Source of the DNA: Bacteroidota bacterium
GTDB lineage: Bacteria > Bacteroidota > Bacteroidia > Sphingobacteriales > Sphingobacteriaceae
Assembly: GCA_013289045.1 (NCBI GenBank)
Contig: JABDAU010000024.1
Location: forward strand, 1-45,862
Length of the DNA: 45,862 nucleotides
Direction of reading: 5' to 3'
Positions 17,290 through 25,544 of the stretch are shown piece by piece. The position numbers were made by a program, and so were the translations under genes. The notes below the pieces were generated by a model that saw nothing but the letters and a program-made list of their open reading frames with translations, was not told the DNA's origin and did no database searches. The stretch's first letter is position 1. Every line of letters starts with the position of its first letter.

Positions 17290-17303
17290 AAGGCTTTTTT
17301 TAT

Positions 17304-17379
17304 CAAAACTAAGCTTAAGACTGTATATTTGTCAAGTAGTTACCCTTTTGTCAAGTATTGACAAAATTGTCAGTATTGT
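17304..17379. promoter_or_regulatory. Divergent promoter region with HxlR-type operators
   Basis: The perfect palindrome TTGTCAAGTATTGACAA lies at 17348-17364. TTGTCAAGTA also occurs at 17329-17338, a 19-bp shift from the copy at 17348-17357, and TTGTCAGTA occurs at about 17368. For the plus strand (HxlR gene) a perfect -7 box TATATTTG lies at 17324-17331 and overlaps the first repeat. For the minus strand (CMD operon) TAGTTTTG occupies 17311-17304, with a TTG in the complement of the same repeat about 21 bases upstream. One regulator bound here could block both promoters. Confidence 0.7.
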
Positions 17380-17390
17380 TGATTATCAGC

Positions 17391-17744
17391 ATGATAAAAA
17401 AAGAAGAAATTGAAAAAAATTATTGCGGCGCAGAGGATTGCCCTATTACAGCTACCATAGATGTGATTGGCGGCAAATGGAAACCGATCATTATCTGGCT
17501 GCTGATACCGGGCGAAAAACGTTTTGGCGAATTGCACCGCATGATACCGGGCATTGCGCTAAAAGTACTGTCACGGCAATTAAAAGAACTGGAAGCAGAT
17601 GGCATCATTTCCCGGAAAGCGTATCCCGAAGTACCTCCACGTGTCGAATACAGCCTGAGTGAGAAAGGAAGATCGTTAACAGATATTATGGTATCCCTGT
17701 CCGAGTGGAGCAGGGCAAACCTGATGAGTGCAGATACGGTATAA
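17391..17744 (+). CDS. HxlR family transcriptional regulator
   Basis: 117 residues from the ATG at 17391. An in-frame TTG 33 bases upstream lies inside the operator palindrome and is rejected as a start. The winged-helix HxlR core is clear: CPITATIDVIGGKWKPIIIWLL, RFGELHRMIPGIALKVLSRQL, then DGIISRKAYPEVPPRVEYSLSEKG (read in parts). The single Cys pair near the N-terminus (YCGAEDC, Cys residues about 10 and 14) is where family members often sense electrophiles or oxidants. It is divergent from the CMD-SDR operon, its likely target, and probably autoregulated through the shared palindrome. Confidence 0.93.
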   Translation: MIKKEEIEKNYCGAEDCPITATIDVIGGKWKPIIIWLLIPGEKRFGELHRMIPGIALKVLSRQLKELEADGIISRKAYPEVPPRVEYSLSEKGRSLTDIMVSLSEWSRANLMSADTV

Positions 17745-17785
17745 AATACATCATGCACTATTGGAAGTGCAATGATGTATTTTAT
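17741..17785. terminator. Bidirectional terminator hairpin (HxlR / ferritin)
   Basis: ATAAAATACATCATGCACT (17741-17759) pairs with AGTGCAATGATGTATTTTAT (17766-17785) with one bulged base. It includes the HxlR stop codon and ends 11 bases before the ferritin stop on the other strand. A-rich and T-rich flanks on both sides suit termination in both directions. Confidence 0.82.
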
Positions 17786-17796
17786 GGTTTTTGAGC

Positions 17797-18348
17797 TTAC
17801 GGATTTTCTACCGTAACATCCTGTGCCAGCGTAGCATCATCAGGTGTTTTGGCAAGTTCCTGGTTAAGCGAGTATAGTGCATCATCTTTGGCAGCAGCAC
17901 CACCTGCAATTTTTATCTTATCAAGCAGTCCAAGCGCTAAGGTTTCTTCTTCAGTTTGTTCTTTTACAAACCATTGCAGGAAATTCCAGGTGGCCCAGTC
18001 TTTTTCGGCCATGCTTATATTAACTATCTCGTAAATGTTGGTGGTGTTTTCTACCTCGTACTTGAATACCTTTTCAAAGCAATCCTGCATGCTTACAGGG
18101 TCTTCTCCAGGGCCGGGAATAGGGGCTACAACCACCTTGCCGCCACGTTTCAGGATATATTCCAGGAATTTCATCATGTGGTTACGCTCCTCATTGGCAT
18201 GCCTGAACAGGAAGTTGGCAATACCATCGTAACCCCTGCTATCAGCCCACGATGCATAGGCCAGGTATATTTGCGCATTATGTGCTTCGTTGGTCATTTG
18301 CGCATTAAGCGCGGCTTCAATTGTTTTCGAAAGTCGGTTGGTTTCCAT
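17797..18348 (-). CDS. ftnA: Non-heme ferritin
   Basis: 183 residues, close to the bacterial ferritin length of 165-180 plus a short C-terminal extension rich in Asp and Ala. The four-helix ferritin core is clear. It starts LSKTIEAALNAQMTNEAHNAQIYLAYASWA, with the ferroxidase Glu in TNEAHNA, then NEERNHMMKFLEYILKRGG with the ExxH metal ligands, and later FVKEQTEEE (all read in parts). It stores iron in the cytoplasm and detoxifies Fe(II) with peroxide or oxygen. A -7 box TATATTTG lies just upstream. It is convergent with the HxlR gene and shares its terminator hairpin. Confidence 0.94.
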   Translation of the reverse strand: METNRLSKTIEAALNAQMTNEAHNAQIYLAYASWADSRGYDGIANFLFRHANEERNHMMKFLEYILKRGGKVVVAPIPGPGEDPVSMQDCFEKVFKYEVENTTNIYEIVNISMAEKDWATWNFLQWFVKEQTEEETLALGLLDKIKIAGGAAAKDDALYSLNQELAKTPDDATLAQDVTVENP

Positions 18349-18364
18349 ATTGGTGATAAACTAA

Positions 18365-18372
18365 CAAATATA
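18365..18372 (-). promoter_or_regulatory. -7 box TATATTTG of the ferritin gene
   Basis: A perfect TAnnTTTG match on the minus strand 16 bases upstream of the ferritin ATG, implying a very short leader. No clear -33 TTTG at 19 bases. Confidence 0.45.
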
Positions 18373-18492
18373 TAAATGGTTTGCATAATGGAGGCTTTTT
18401 TGACAAACTATCGTTTGCTTTAAAAAATTCACTAAAAAGGAAAAAAATAACGCCTGAATAGTATATTTACGTTATCACCGATCAGCCTTTGC

Positions 18493-21258
18493 ATGAGAAA
18501 TCACGGCCTTATCCGTTTGCTGCTTTTCATACTCTTATCTTACAGTTTTTCGGCATTTGGCCAATCGCCTTTAAATGCGCTGATCAGTAAAGTGAATGAT
18601 CGCAACACACAATTCCCGTCCGAAAAAATTTACCTGCAAACTGATAAGCCCAATTACCTGCAAACGGATACATTGTGGTTCAAAGCTTACCTGTTAAATG
18701 CCGGTTATCTTACGCCGTCGCAAAGCGGCCTTTTATATGTAGAGTTGGATGACGAAGGCAATAAATGCATAAAACGAATGCTTTTTCCGGTTGTTTTGGG
18801 CTTATGCAGGGGTTACCTGCCACTCAATACCGATGATATTGCAGAAGGGAATTACACGCTCCGCGCATACACCAGCTGGATGCGGAATTTTGGTGAAGAA
18901 GCCGTTTTTACCCGGCCAATTTATATCACTGCGGGAGGTATTGACACACGCCTGTTTAATGTGAGTTTTGGCTATACGAAACTGGTAGGGAAGGATAGCA
19001 TTAAAACGTCTGTTACGATGCATAATTTTAACGGCCAGCCGGTTTTATTGCAGGATGCATTATTCAAGGTAACTGATGGAAAATCGTTTGTGGCGCGTGT
19101 GAAAGGCAATACCCGCATGGATAGCAAGCTTGATGTTGATTTTAGCCTGGCCGATAAGCAAACCACCAAAAACCTGATGATTACCGAACAGGATATCGTG
19201 AAAAAAGGGAAGGCCCCGGTTTACACCATCCCGGTACAGCTTAACCGCCCCGAATATACCGACCTGCAATTTATGCCGGAAGGCGGTCAGCTTGTTGCGG
19301 GGTTACCGTCGCTGGTTGCTTTTAAAGCGATAGGCGAAAGCGGTGAAGGCGTAAATATCAATGGCAAAGTTTACGATAGCAAAAATAACGTGGTTACTGA
19401 TTTCAACTCGCTTCATAAAGGCATGGGCTCGTTTGAATTGGCGCCCGAGGCTGGTGAAAGTTATATTGCCGTTGTAAAACTGCCGGATGGTAGCATGAAA
19501 AAATATCCTTTGCCGGCAGTTAATCCATCAGGCTTCGGGTTGCACATAAGGGATATGAATGATTCCTTACAGGTAACCGTGTTTGCTACGCAGGATATTG
19601 CCAATAGTGTTGCCGGGTATTACCTGTTGGGTTTATCGCGCAACATTGTTTGTTATGCAGCGCACATTATGGCCGGGAACGTGCGCAGCGTAATACATGT
19701 ACCGTTAAGCGCTTTTCCTACCGGGATTGCTCATTTTACGGTGTTGAATACCGGAAACCAGCCATTGGCTGAGCGTATCGTTTTTATCGATCATCATGAT
19801 AATCTGCATATCAGCATAGCGGCAGATAAACAAAGCTACTTACCGCATGACAGCGTATCGCTTAAAATAAACGTGACCGACAAAAACGGCAAACCTATTT
19901 CCGGTAGTTTTTCCATGGCTGTAACTGACGACAGTCAGGTAAAAGCCGACAGCCTGGAGGGGAATATCCTAACCGGCTTGTTGTATACACCTGATCTGAA
20001 AGGTTATGTGGAAGATCCCGGCTATTATTTTGCAGATAACAGCGCTAACCATAAAGCTGAGCTGGATGACCTATTGCTTACACAGGGCTGGACCGGTTAC
20101 GACTGGAAGCAAGTGTTTGGTACGCAGACACCTCCGCAATTTGCGCTCGAAAAAGAATACCAGGTAACCGGCAGCGTTACCAATATTGGCGGTAACAAAC
20201 CGCTTGCCAATACCGATATAACCATACTAAGCAAGAGACCGTTTTTTGTGATCGATACTACGACGGATAAGGGCGGGCATTTCGCTTTCCGGGGATTTTT
20301 ACCTGTGGATACGGCTTCGTTTATGATACAGGCACGCAATAAAAAGGGCAAAAGCTTAAATGTGCAGGTGAACGTGGACGAGTTTAAGCCGCCTGTTTTT
20401 ACAAATGCGCCCCAATTATCAAGGCCATGGTATGTAAATACCGATACGTTATTGTTAAATAACATCAGCGCCCATATCACGCAAAAAAAGAATATGGAGA
20501 AATTTGAGGGGATGGGCCACATGCTTAAAGAGGTAAAGGTGAATGATAAAAAGGTGATAAAAGACTCGAAAAATTTGAATGGCCCCGGTGCAGCAGATCA
20601 GGTATTGAATGAGGATGACCTGTCCAAACTGGGGAAAATGACTTTATCACAGTTATTGGAAAAAACGATCAAGGGTTACCGATCGGGGTATATCCTGCAT
20701 TCAACCGATCTGCATCATATGATACATGATGAGGTAGTGAATTTTGTTTTTGACGGCATGTATATCAAACGATTTTATACCCCCACACCTGAGCCAAACG
20801 GCTACTATCATTACGAACAGGATTACCTCGACTACTACACAGCCGAAGACATAAAAGGTATTGAAATAATGTTTAACCCTTCATTTGCCGATAACTATAT
20901 CCTTCAATTTATTTCGCCGTTTGCATTGGGGAGCCCTATTGCATTTATTGAAATAACCACCCGCTCGGGCCACGGGCCGTTTATGAAAAAAACTTTGGGC
21001 ACATATTTGTATAAACCATTACCTGTTACGCTTCCCAAACAGTTTTATAAGCCGAAATACAAAGTAAAAACGCCCGCCACCGGTATGGATCTCCGCAGCA
21101 CCATACATTGGGAGCCTGATATTATTACTGATACCGCCGGCCACGCTACGGTGAGCTTTTACACTGCGGATAAACCGGCCAATTACACTATACTGGTTAA
21201 CGGGGTTGACCTTAACGGGGGGATCGGCTTTCAGCGTCAAAAAATTACCGTCAAGTAG
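18493..21258 (+). CDS. MG2 macroglobulin-like + TonB-plug protein (paralogue of the gene at 10923)
   Basis: 921 residues with a signal peptide (about 1-23, ending FSAFGQ). The MG2-like region starts EKIYLQTDKPNYLQTDTLWFKAYL, with YTLRAYTSWMRNFG after it (about residues 40-140). The middle part has the shared TQGWTGYDWKQVF motif and a carboxypeptidase-regulatory-like insert. The plug-like segment LNGPGAADQVLNEDDL (about residue 700) and the final beta-sandwich (RSTIHWEPDIITDTAGHATVSF) align with the tail of the 1219-residue protein. It lacks that protein's N-terminal CarboxypepD_reg and FLGKSEIA domains, and also has no barrel. The paralogues probably arose by duplication. Envelope localisation is likely; function unknown. 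Confidence 0.85.
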   Translation: MRNHGLIRLLLFILLSYSFSAFGQSPLNALISKVNDRNTQFPSEKIYLQTDKPNYLQTDTLWFKAYLLNAGYLTPSQSGLLYVELDDEGNKCIKRMLFPVVLGLCRGYLPLNTDDIAEGNYTLRAYTSWMRNFGEEAVFTRPIYITAGGIDTRLFNVSFGYTKLVGKDSIKTSVTMHNFNGQPVLLQDALFKVTDGKSFVARVKGNTRMDSKLDVDFSLADKQTTKNLMITEQDIVKKGKAPVYTIPVQLNRPEYTDLQFMPEGGQLVAGLPSLVAFKAIGESGEGVNINGKVYDSKNNVVTDFNSLHKGMGSFELAPEAGESYIAVVKLPDGSMKKYPLPAVNPSGFGLHIRDMNDSLQVTVFATQDIANSVAGYYLLGLSRNIVCYAAHIMAGNVRSVIHVPLSAFPTGIAHFTVLNTGNQPLAERIVFIDHHDNLHISIAADKQSYLPHDSVSLKINVTDKNGKPISGSFSMAVTDDSQVKADSLEGNILTGLLYTPDLKGYVEDPGYYFADNSANHKAELDDLLLTQGWTGYDWKQVFGTQTPPQFALEKEYQVTGSVTNIGGNKPLANTDITILSKRPFFVIDTTTDKGGHFAFRGFLPVDTASFMIQARNKKGKSLNVQVNVDEFKPPVFTNAPQLSRPWYVNTDTLLLNNISAHITQKKNMEKFEGMGHMLKEVKVNDKKVIKDSKNLNGPGAADQVLNEDDLSKLGKMTLSQLLEKTIKGYRSGYILHSTDLHHMIHDEVVNFVFDGMYIKRFYTPTPEPNGYYHYEQDYLDYYTAEDIKGIEIMFNPSFADNYILQFISPFALGSPIAFIEITTRSGHGPFMKKTLGTYLYKPLPVTLPKQFYKPKYKVKTPATGMDLRSTIHWEPDIITDTAGHATVSFYTADKPANYTILVNGVDLNGGIGFQRQKITVK

Positions 21259-21344
21259 TTTTGTTTAGCAGTTATCAAATATTATTGCTAAATATGTTAA
21301 CCGGTTACGCCGGGTGAACCAATGTACCTTTACTGTTAATTTAA

Positions 21345-22556
21345 ATGAGAAGAAAACCTTCATCGCACGTAAAGCGCGGCTATGGCTACCTGTTTTGGCT
21401 GGGCATTTTTTTATTGCTTGTTCCCGGCCTGGTGCACGCCTACTTCCTGATGCCGTTCCCCGGCAGCCAGGATCGTGAAACCATCGTATTCTGCTACTAT
21501 CTTGAAAAGTTCGTTTTGCCGCTGCGCATTGCGGGGGCTGTACTGGTGTTGTTTTATATTTTCAGGTATTATGCAGGTACATCCACGGGCAGTAAATGGT
21601 TCAAGGCTATTGTGCTGGTATTGTGCATTGGGTCTTATTATATTACCGATGTAATGTTTAGCGCCCAGCAAATGTTTAAGGAACCCGGTACTGTTTTCAT
21701 GGCCGATGCTAAGCACAATAAAGTGCCTTACAGCTATGTGGTTTTGGGCGTGACGAAGAATGGTGTTGCAAAGGCTTATCCGCTTATTTACTTAGGCTAT
21801 CATCATAAAGTGCAGGATAATGTTGGCGATCAGCCGGTATTGATCACTTACTGTACCATGTGCCGCACGGGCAGGGTTTATAATCCTGTGGTTAACGGAA
21901 AACGCCAAACATTCCGACTGGTGGGGGCAAGGCATTACAATGCTGTTATTGAAGATGCAAGCACAGGCACCTGGTGGTACCAGGCCACCGGAGAAGCAGC
22001 CGCAGGCCTGCTGAAAGGGCAGCATTTGCAGGAATTGCCCTATGAGCAATCCACCCTCGGCGAATGGCTGATGAAACACCCCAATTCACTCATCATGCAG
22101 CCGGATAGGTACTTTAGCGACGATTACGCCGACCTGAAAGGTTATGACCGCATACAGGCGGTTGACAAGGATTCGACCAATAAAAACAAAGACTCGTTGA
22201 TCCGCAGAAGCTGGGTGATAGGCGTGATAATAAATAAACAGCCTAAAGCCTACAACTGGCGCGAATTGATAAAGAAAAAGGTAGTTAATGATTCTATTGG
22301 TTCAATGCCGTTAGTAATAGCGATTGAAAAAGATACAGCGAACTTTCATGCCTGGAATAGGGTAGTTGATGGTAAAAAACTGACTTTTGATATAAACGAT
22401 CAGCAGCTTATTGACCGTGAGACCAAATCTGCCTGGGACTGGGATGGTTTGTGCACGGCTGGTGTTTACAAGGGCAGGCGGCTAACCAAAATACAGGCTT
22501 ACCAGGAGTATTGGCATTCGTGGAAGCATTTCCATCCTTCTACCTTATATTGGTAA
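21345..22556 (+). CDS. DUF3179 domain-containing membrane protein
   Basis: 403 residues. The first ~110 residues hold about three hydrophobic segments, followed by the DUF3179 region, with AYPLIYLGYHHKVQDNVGDQPVLITYCTMCRTG (read in parts) as its signature: the TYCTMC pair of Cys and the following RTGRVYNP. A Trp-rich segment (GTWWYQATGEA) and SLIMQPD complete the family pattern. DUF3179 proteins have no settled function. The Cys pair after a beta strand suggests a metal or thiol site (inference). It follows the MG2/plug paralogue by 86 bases and may share its transcript. Confidence 0.88.
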   Translation: MRRKPSSHVKRGYGYLFWLGIFLLLVPGLVHAYFLMPFPGSQDRETIVFCYYLEKFVLPLRIAGAVLVLFYIFRYYAGTSTGSKWFKAIVLVLCIGSYYITDVMFSAQQMFKEPGTVFMADAKHNKVPYSYVVLGVTKNGVAKAYPLIYLGYHHKVQDNVGDQPVLITYCTMCRTGRVYNPVVNGKRQTFRLVGARHYNAVIEDASTGTWWYQATGEAAAGLLKGQHLQELPYEQSTLGEWLMKHPNSLIMQPDRYFSDDYADLKGYDRIQAVDKDSTNKNKDSLIRRSWVIGVIINKQPKAYNWRELIKKKVVNDSIGSMPLVIAIEKDTANFHAWNRVVDGKKLTFDINDQQLIDRETKSAWDWDGLCTAGVYKGRRLTKIQAYQEYWHSWKHFHPSTLYW

Positions 22557-22738
22557 GCTTTTTTTGTAATCATCTTGTTATCAATGCGTTATTTTGATCG
22601 TATCTTGATATTTAACCATCCGTTGAAAACTTTTCGGTGATGGAACACACTTTCGCGGTATGGTTTTTGTAAATTTGGGTTACAAACGGGAACGATTTCA
22701 GTCCCGGTAAGTATAATTTAGGATTAAAAAATTTCACC

Positions 22739-22810
22739 ATGATAACAGTAACAACAGTGATAATTTTCGACGAAGAAGAGGGCCCGTTAGTGCTTAACGG
22801 CATTTCTTAA
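22739..22810 (+). CDS. Possible 23-residue peptide ORF
   Basis: An ATG at 22739 opens a 23-codon frame, MITVTTVIIFDEEEGPLVLN and three more residues, ending TAA at 22810. A perfect -7 box TAAATTTG at 22670-22677 lies about 60 bases upstream, so a short transcript is plausible. The alternating hydrophobic start and acidic middle are unusual, but no family is recognised. It lies between the DUF3179 gene and the convergent histidine-kinase gene. Could equally be a chance frame. Confidence 0.2.
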   Translation: MITVTTVIIFDEEEGPLVLNGIS

Positions 22811-22829
22811 GCGTTGTCAGTATATAAAA

Positions 22830-24008
22830 TTAAACGCCGGCAGGCTTATTGGGGATAGAGATATTTACAGTAGTTCCTTCGCCGGGCGATGAGGCGATCA
22901 TTAGCTTGCCATTCAGCATTTTGATGTTGCCCTGTATGGTTTTCAGGCCAATTCCGCTGTCTTTGCCTATAGGGTTTGTAAAGCCTCTGCCATTGTCTTT
23001 CACTATTACACTAATGTGCGAATTGGCATTGATGTGTATGGAAGCTTCGGTGGCATTGGCATGCTTAATAATATTGGTCACCAGTTCCTGTATTACACGG
23101 TACACCGCGATCTCGATATATTGATCGATATTTGCAGGCAGGCCTTCAAAAACACATACAATATTTAGTACGTGTTTAAACTGTCGGCATATGTCTTCAA
23201 TGGCGGTTTTTAGCCCATAATCTTCCAACACGGTTGGAATAAGCTCATGCGACATGCGCCGGGTTTCGTTTATCGCCTCGGCAAGCAGTTTATCGGTATC
23301 GTGTATAATTTGCTGATATTTTGCCTGCCAGCTGTCACCGGGTTTCAATCGCAGATCGTTCAGCGTAAGCTTTGCGCCGTATAAGATCTGGCCGAGGCCG
23401 TTGTGCAGGCTTTCGGCTATGCGCTTTCTTTCTTTTTCCTGTGCATCCAGCGTAGCCTTGAATAATTCATGCTGCTGTACGGCCTCCATCTTTTTAATAG
23501 TTTCTTCGGCCTTCTTGCGTTCGGATATATTTTCAACGGTGATCACCACACCGTCATCCATTTTTACACCAACTATTCTAAACCAGGTATCGATAGTTTC
23601 ATAGTTATAATAAACTTCAAAGTCTGTCCGTTCCCCGGTTTCAACTACAGCTTTTAAGTACGCAAAAATACCTGAGGGATAAATACCGGGATGTATTTCC
23701 GAATAACGCCTGCCTACACGGGTTTTGCTCGGTATAGCCGGGTAATAGGAATTATTGGTTATCAAATATTTGAAATCAATGATCTCGTTTTTATCATCTC
23801 TTACGGCCTGCAAAACGCAGATAATATTAAAAGATGAATCGAACACCGTTTGCAGCAAGTCGCGCGTATCCTTTAACTCGGCAATGCTTTCCTTTAGCAT
23901 TTCTTCGTTGTCAGAGGCCTTTCCTGGGGTTTCAGCAGTGTTGTTTTCTTCCTTTCTTATAGCTTCATTCTTTTCAGAAGAAGGATCGTTCATATTCTTT
24001 CTCTTCAT
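22830..24008 (-). CDS. PAS-domain sensor histidine kinase (HisKA_3, NarL/LuxR-partner type)
   Basis: 392 residues from the ATG at 24008; a second ATG at 23993 is also possible. No membrane segment, so a cytoplasmic sensor. Residues 1-50 are Glu/Lys-rich and coiled. A PAS domain follows at about 50-170 (LLQTVFDSSFNIICVLQAV to VVITVENISERKKAEETI). The HisKA_3 dimerisation helix has the phosphorylated His at about 202 (ERKRIAESLHNGLGQIL). The ATPase domain shows ELVTNIIKHANA (N box), DNGRGF (G1) and GIGLKTIQGNI (G2). It is divergent from a LuxR-type response regulator, its probable partner. The signal is unknown. Confidence 0.93.
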   Translation of the reverse strand: MKRKNMNDPSSEKNEAIRKEENNTAETPGKASDNEEMLKESIAELKDTRDLLQTVFDSSFNIICVLQAVRDDKNEIIDFKYLITNNSYYPAIPSKTRVGRRYSEIHPGIYPSGIFAYLKAVVETGERTDFEVYYNYETIDTWFRIVGVKMDDGVVITVENISERKKAEETIKKMEAVQQHELFKATLDAQEKERKRIAESLHNGLGQILYGAKLTLNDLRLKPGDSWQAKYQQIIHDTDKLLAEAINETRRMSHELIPTVLEDYGLKTAIEDICRQFKHVLNIVCVFEGLPANIDQYIEIAVYRVIQELVTNIIKHANATEASIHINANSHISVIVKDNGRGFTNPIGKDSGIGLKTIQGNIKMLNGKLMIASSPGEGTTVNISIPNKPAGV

Positions 24009-24030
24009 TTCTGCATAAAAAGCAAACAGC

Positions 24031-24050
24031 GTAATACATAAATGTATTAC
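24031..24050. promoter_or_regulatory. 20-bp palindrome in the histidine-kinase upstream region
   Basis: GTAATACATAAATGTATTAC: perfect 9-bp arms around a 2-base centre, 22 bases upstream of the kinase start. Candidate operator for the divergent kinase or regulator pair. In the rest of the 300-base intergenic region the only other clear element is a -7 box TAATTTTG at 24265-24272 for the response regulator. Confidence 0.5.
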
Positions 24051-24264
24051 AACATGGTTCGGAATGTATCTTTAAAAACTATTTAGGTGATTTACACAAT
24101 CCTTTTCGCGGGACGGATGCTTTTTGGGAAAGCTTTACCGGAACCGGATCGCGTTTATAAAGCTAAAACAGGTAGAGTAGGTGCAATGTTTAACTACAAA
24201 ATTATAATTTTTTTACAGATTTAAATAAACTGTTTATGAATATGGAAATTTATCAGGCATAAAT

Positions 24265-24272
24265 TAATTTTG
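24265..24272 (+). promoter_or_regulatory. -7 box TAATTTTG of the LuxR-type response regulator
   Basis: A perfect TAnnTTTG match 43 bases before the regulator's ATG. The -33 element is not clear. Confidence 0.4.
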
Positions 24273-24307
24273 TCGCAATCAAAACAACTTTCAATGCTAT
24301 TTCTTAT

Positions 24308-24976
24308 ATGGATAAAGGTAACGGGATGATCAGGATAATACTGGCCGAAGACCACAATATTGTGCGTAACGGTATCCGTAATTTGTTGGACCGCGACGAG
24401 GAACTGAAAGTTGTTGCCGAAGCAGTGGATGGTAAAGAGGCGCTCGACCTAATAAGAAATGGCACCGAAGCAGACATTTTACTGGCTGATATGAATATGC
24501 CGCAAATGGACGGTTTGCAACTGACCGAACAGTTGCAGCAAATGCCCCACAAGCCTAAAGTAGTTTTATTGACCATGCTCGACCGTGAGCAGTATGTGCT
24601 GAAAGCGTTTAAAGCGGGCGCACATGGTTATCTTTTAAAAAGCATCAGTTCAGAAGAACTGATTTTTGCGGTAAAGCATATCCGGGGTGATGGAAGGTAT
24701 ATTTCATCGGAACTTTCACTCCGCTTTTTAGACCGCATGGGGGACCTGCCGACTACCAGCCAGGTACTGCACGAAAGTGACGTGGAGCTATCGCAAAAAG
24801 ACCTCCAGATACTTGAATTAATAGCCGACGGGCTCACCAACCAGGAAATAGCCGACCGTTTGTTTACCAGTAAGCGTACAGTGGAAGGTTATCGTCAAAA
24901 CCTGATAGATAAAACCGGTACGCGCAATACTGCGTCACTTGTACGTTATGCAGTGCGTAATAAGCTTATCAATTAA
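24308..24976 (+). CDS. NarL/FixJ-type response regulator
   Basis: 222 residues. The receiver domain (about 8-125) has the acidic pair ED at 14-15, the phospho-acceptor Asp61 (ILLADMNMPQMDG) and Lys111 (GYLLKSIS). A linker leads to the LuxR-type helix-turn-helix at about 160-222 (LSQKDLQILELIADGLTNQEIADRLFTSKRTVEGYRQNL, read in parts). The start could also be the ATG at 24326 (MIRIILAEDH), which removes six non-conserved residues. It pairs by position with the divergent PAS kinase. Targets are unknown; the TACGTA-containing repeats at 25012-25052 downstream are one candidate. Confidence 0.93.
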   Translation: MDKGNGMIRIILAEDHNIVRNGIRNLLDRDEELKVVAEAVDGKEALDLIRNGTEADILLADMNMPQMDGLQLTEQLQQMPHKPKVVLLTMLDREQYVLKAFKAGAHGYLLKSISSEELIFAVKHIRGDGRYISSELSLRFLDRMGDLPTTSQVLHESDVELSQKDLQILELIADGLTNQEIADRLFTSKRTVEGYRQNLIDKTGTRNTASLVRYAVRNKLIN

Positions 24977-25011
24977 GATTTTCTTCTCCAATTTTATTAA
25001 TTACAAATTAA

Positions 25012-25052
25012 TTATACGTATTTAACGGTGATTGTTGGCGTATTTATACGTA
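25012..25052. promoter_or_regulatory. Direct repeats TTATACGTA upstream of ssb
   Basis: TTATACGTA occurs at 25012-25020 and again at 25044-25052, 32 bp apart (about three helical turns). Both contain the palindromic core TACGTA. They lie between the LuxR-type regulator gene and the ssb start and could be regulator boxes. Speculative. Confidence 0.35.
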
Positions 25053-25101
25053 AATGTGGCAAATCGGTAAAGTTAGCTTCGCTTCCGGATACTAATTTTT
25101 C

Positions 25102-25143
25102 ATCGACCCTATGTTAAAAACGAATAAAAAGCGCATACCTTTT
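25102..25143 (+). promoter_or_regulatory. Partial LytTR-type site and -7 box upstream of ssb
   Basis: ATCGACCC (CGACCC at 25104) resembles the half-site of the 21-bp-pitch motif found upstream of lytS, pqqD and other genes. A -7-like box TACCTTTT starts at 25136, 32 bases further on, the same offset seen at the other sites. The second half-site 21 bases upstream is not recognisable, so this is a weaker member. Confidence 0.35.
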
Positions 25144-25186
25144 TTTAATAGCCGTTCATTTTTGACAGGCATCATCCGGAGGGAAT

Positions 25187-25537
25187 ATGTACAATAGCTC
25201 CTGCGTTAACAAGGTCATATTGCTGGGCTTTGTTTCCAAAGAACCGCGCTGGCATATGATAGACCGGAAAAGATCGCTCACCTTTACCCTGGTAACCGAC
25301 GAATTGTTCAGGAAGAATGGCAAGTCTGTCGATCACCAGGAATGGCATCAGATACGAGTACCCGAGGAGTTAATAACAGATATAACGATAGAGAAAGGCA
25401 TGCAGGTTTACATACAAGGCAAGCTGCAAACGCGCCAAATGAAGGACGAAACCGGCTCAAAACACTACCGCAGCGAAATTATAGCGAGCATTGTTGAGGT
25501 TATGGATTTTAGCCGGGAGCAGGTCGTTTCCGAATAA
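25187..25537 (+). CDS. ssb: Single-stranded DNA-binding protein, short form without acidic tip
   Basis: 116 residues covering just the OB fold: CVNKVILLGFVSKEPRWH, LTFTLVTDELFRKNGK, HQEWHQIRVP, then KGMQVYIQGKLQTRQMKDETGSKHYRSEIIA (read in parts). The disordered linker and the DDDIPF-like acidic tip used to recruit partner enzymes are missing; it ends FSREQVVSE. It is therefore more likely an accessory SSB, as seen in competence, plasmid or recombination settings, than the replication SSB. An unusually strong GGAGGG Shine-Dalgarno-like stretch precedes the ATG at 25187. The upstream region has a partial LytTR-type site. Confidence 0.88.
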   Translation: MYNSSCVNKVILLGFVSKEPRWHMIDRKRSLTFTLVTDELFRKNGKSVDHQEWHQIRVPEELITDITIEKGMQVYIQGKLQTRQMKDETGSKHYRSEIIASIVEVMDFSREQVVSE

Positions 25538-25544
25538 CGCGTCT

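Noticed and set aside
17358..17390. TTG start for the HxlR gene
   Set aside because: It lies inside the operator palindrome; the ATG at 17391 fits the family start.
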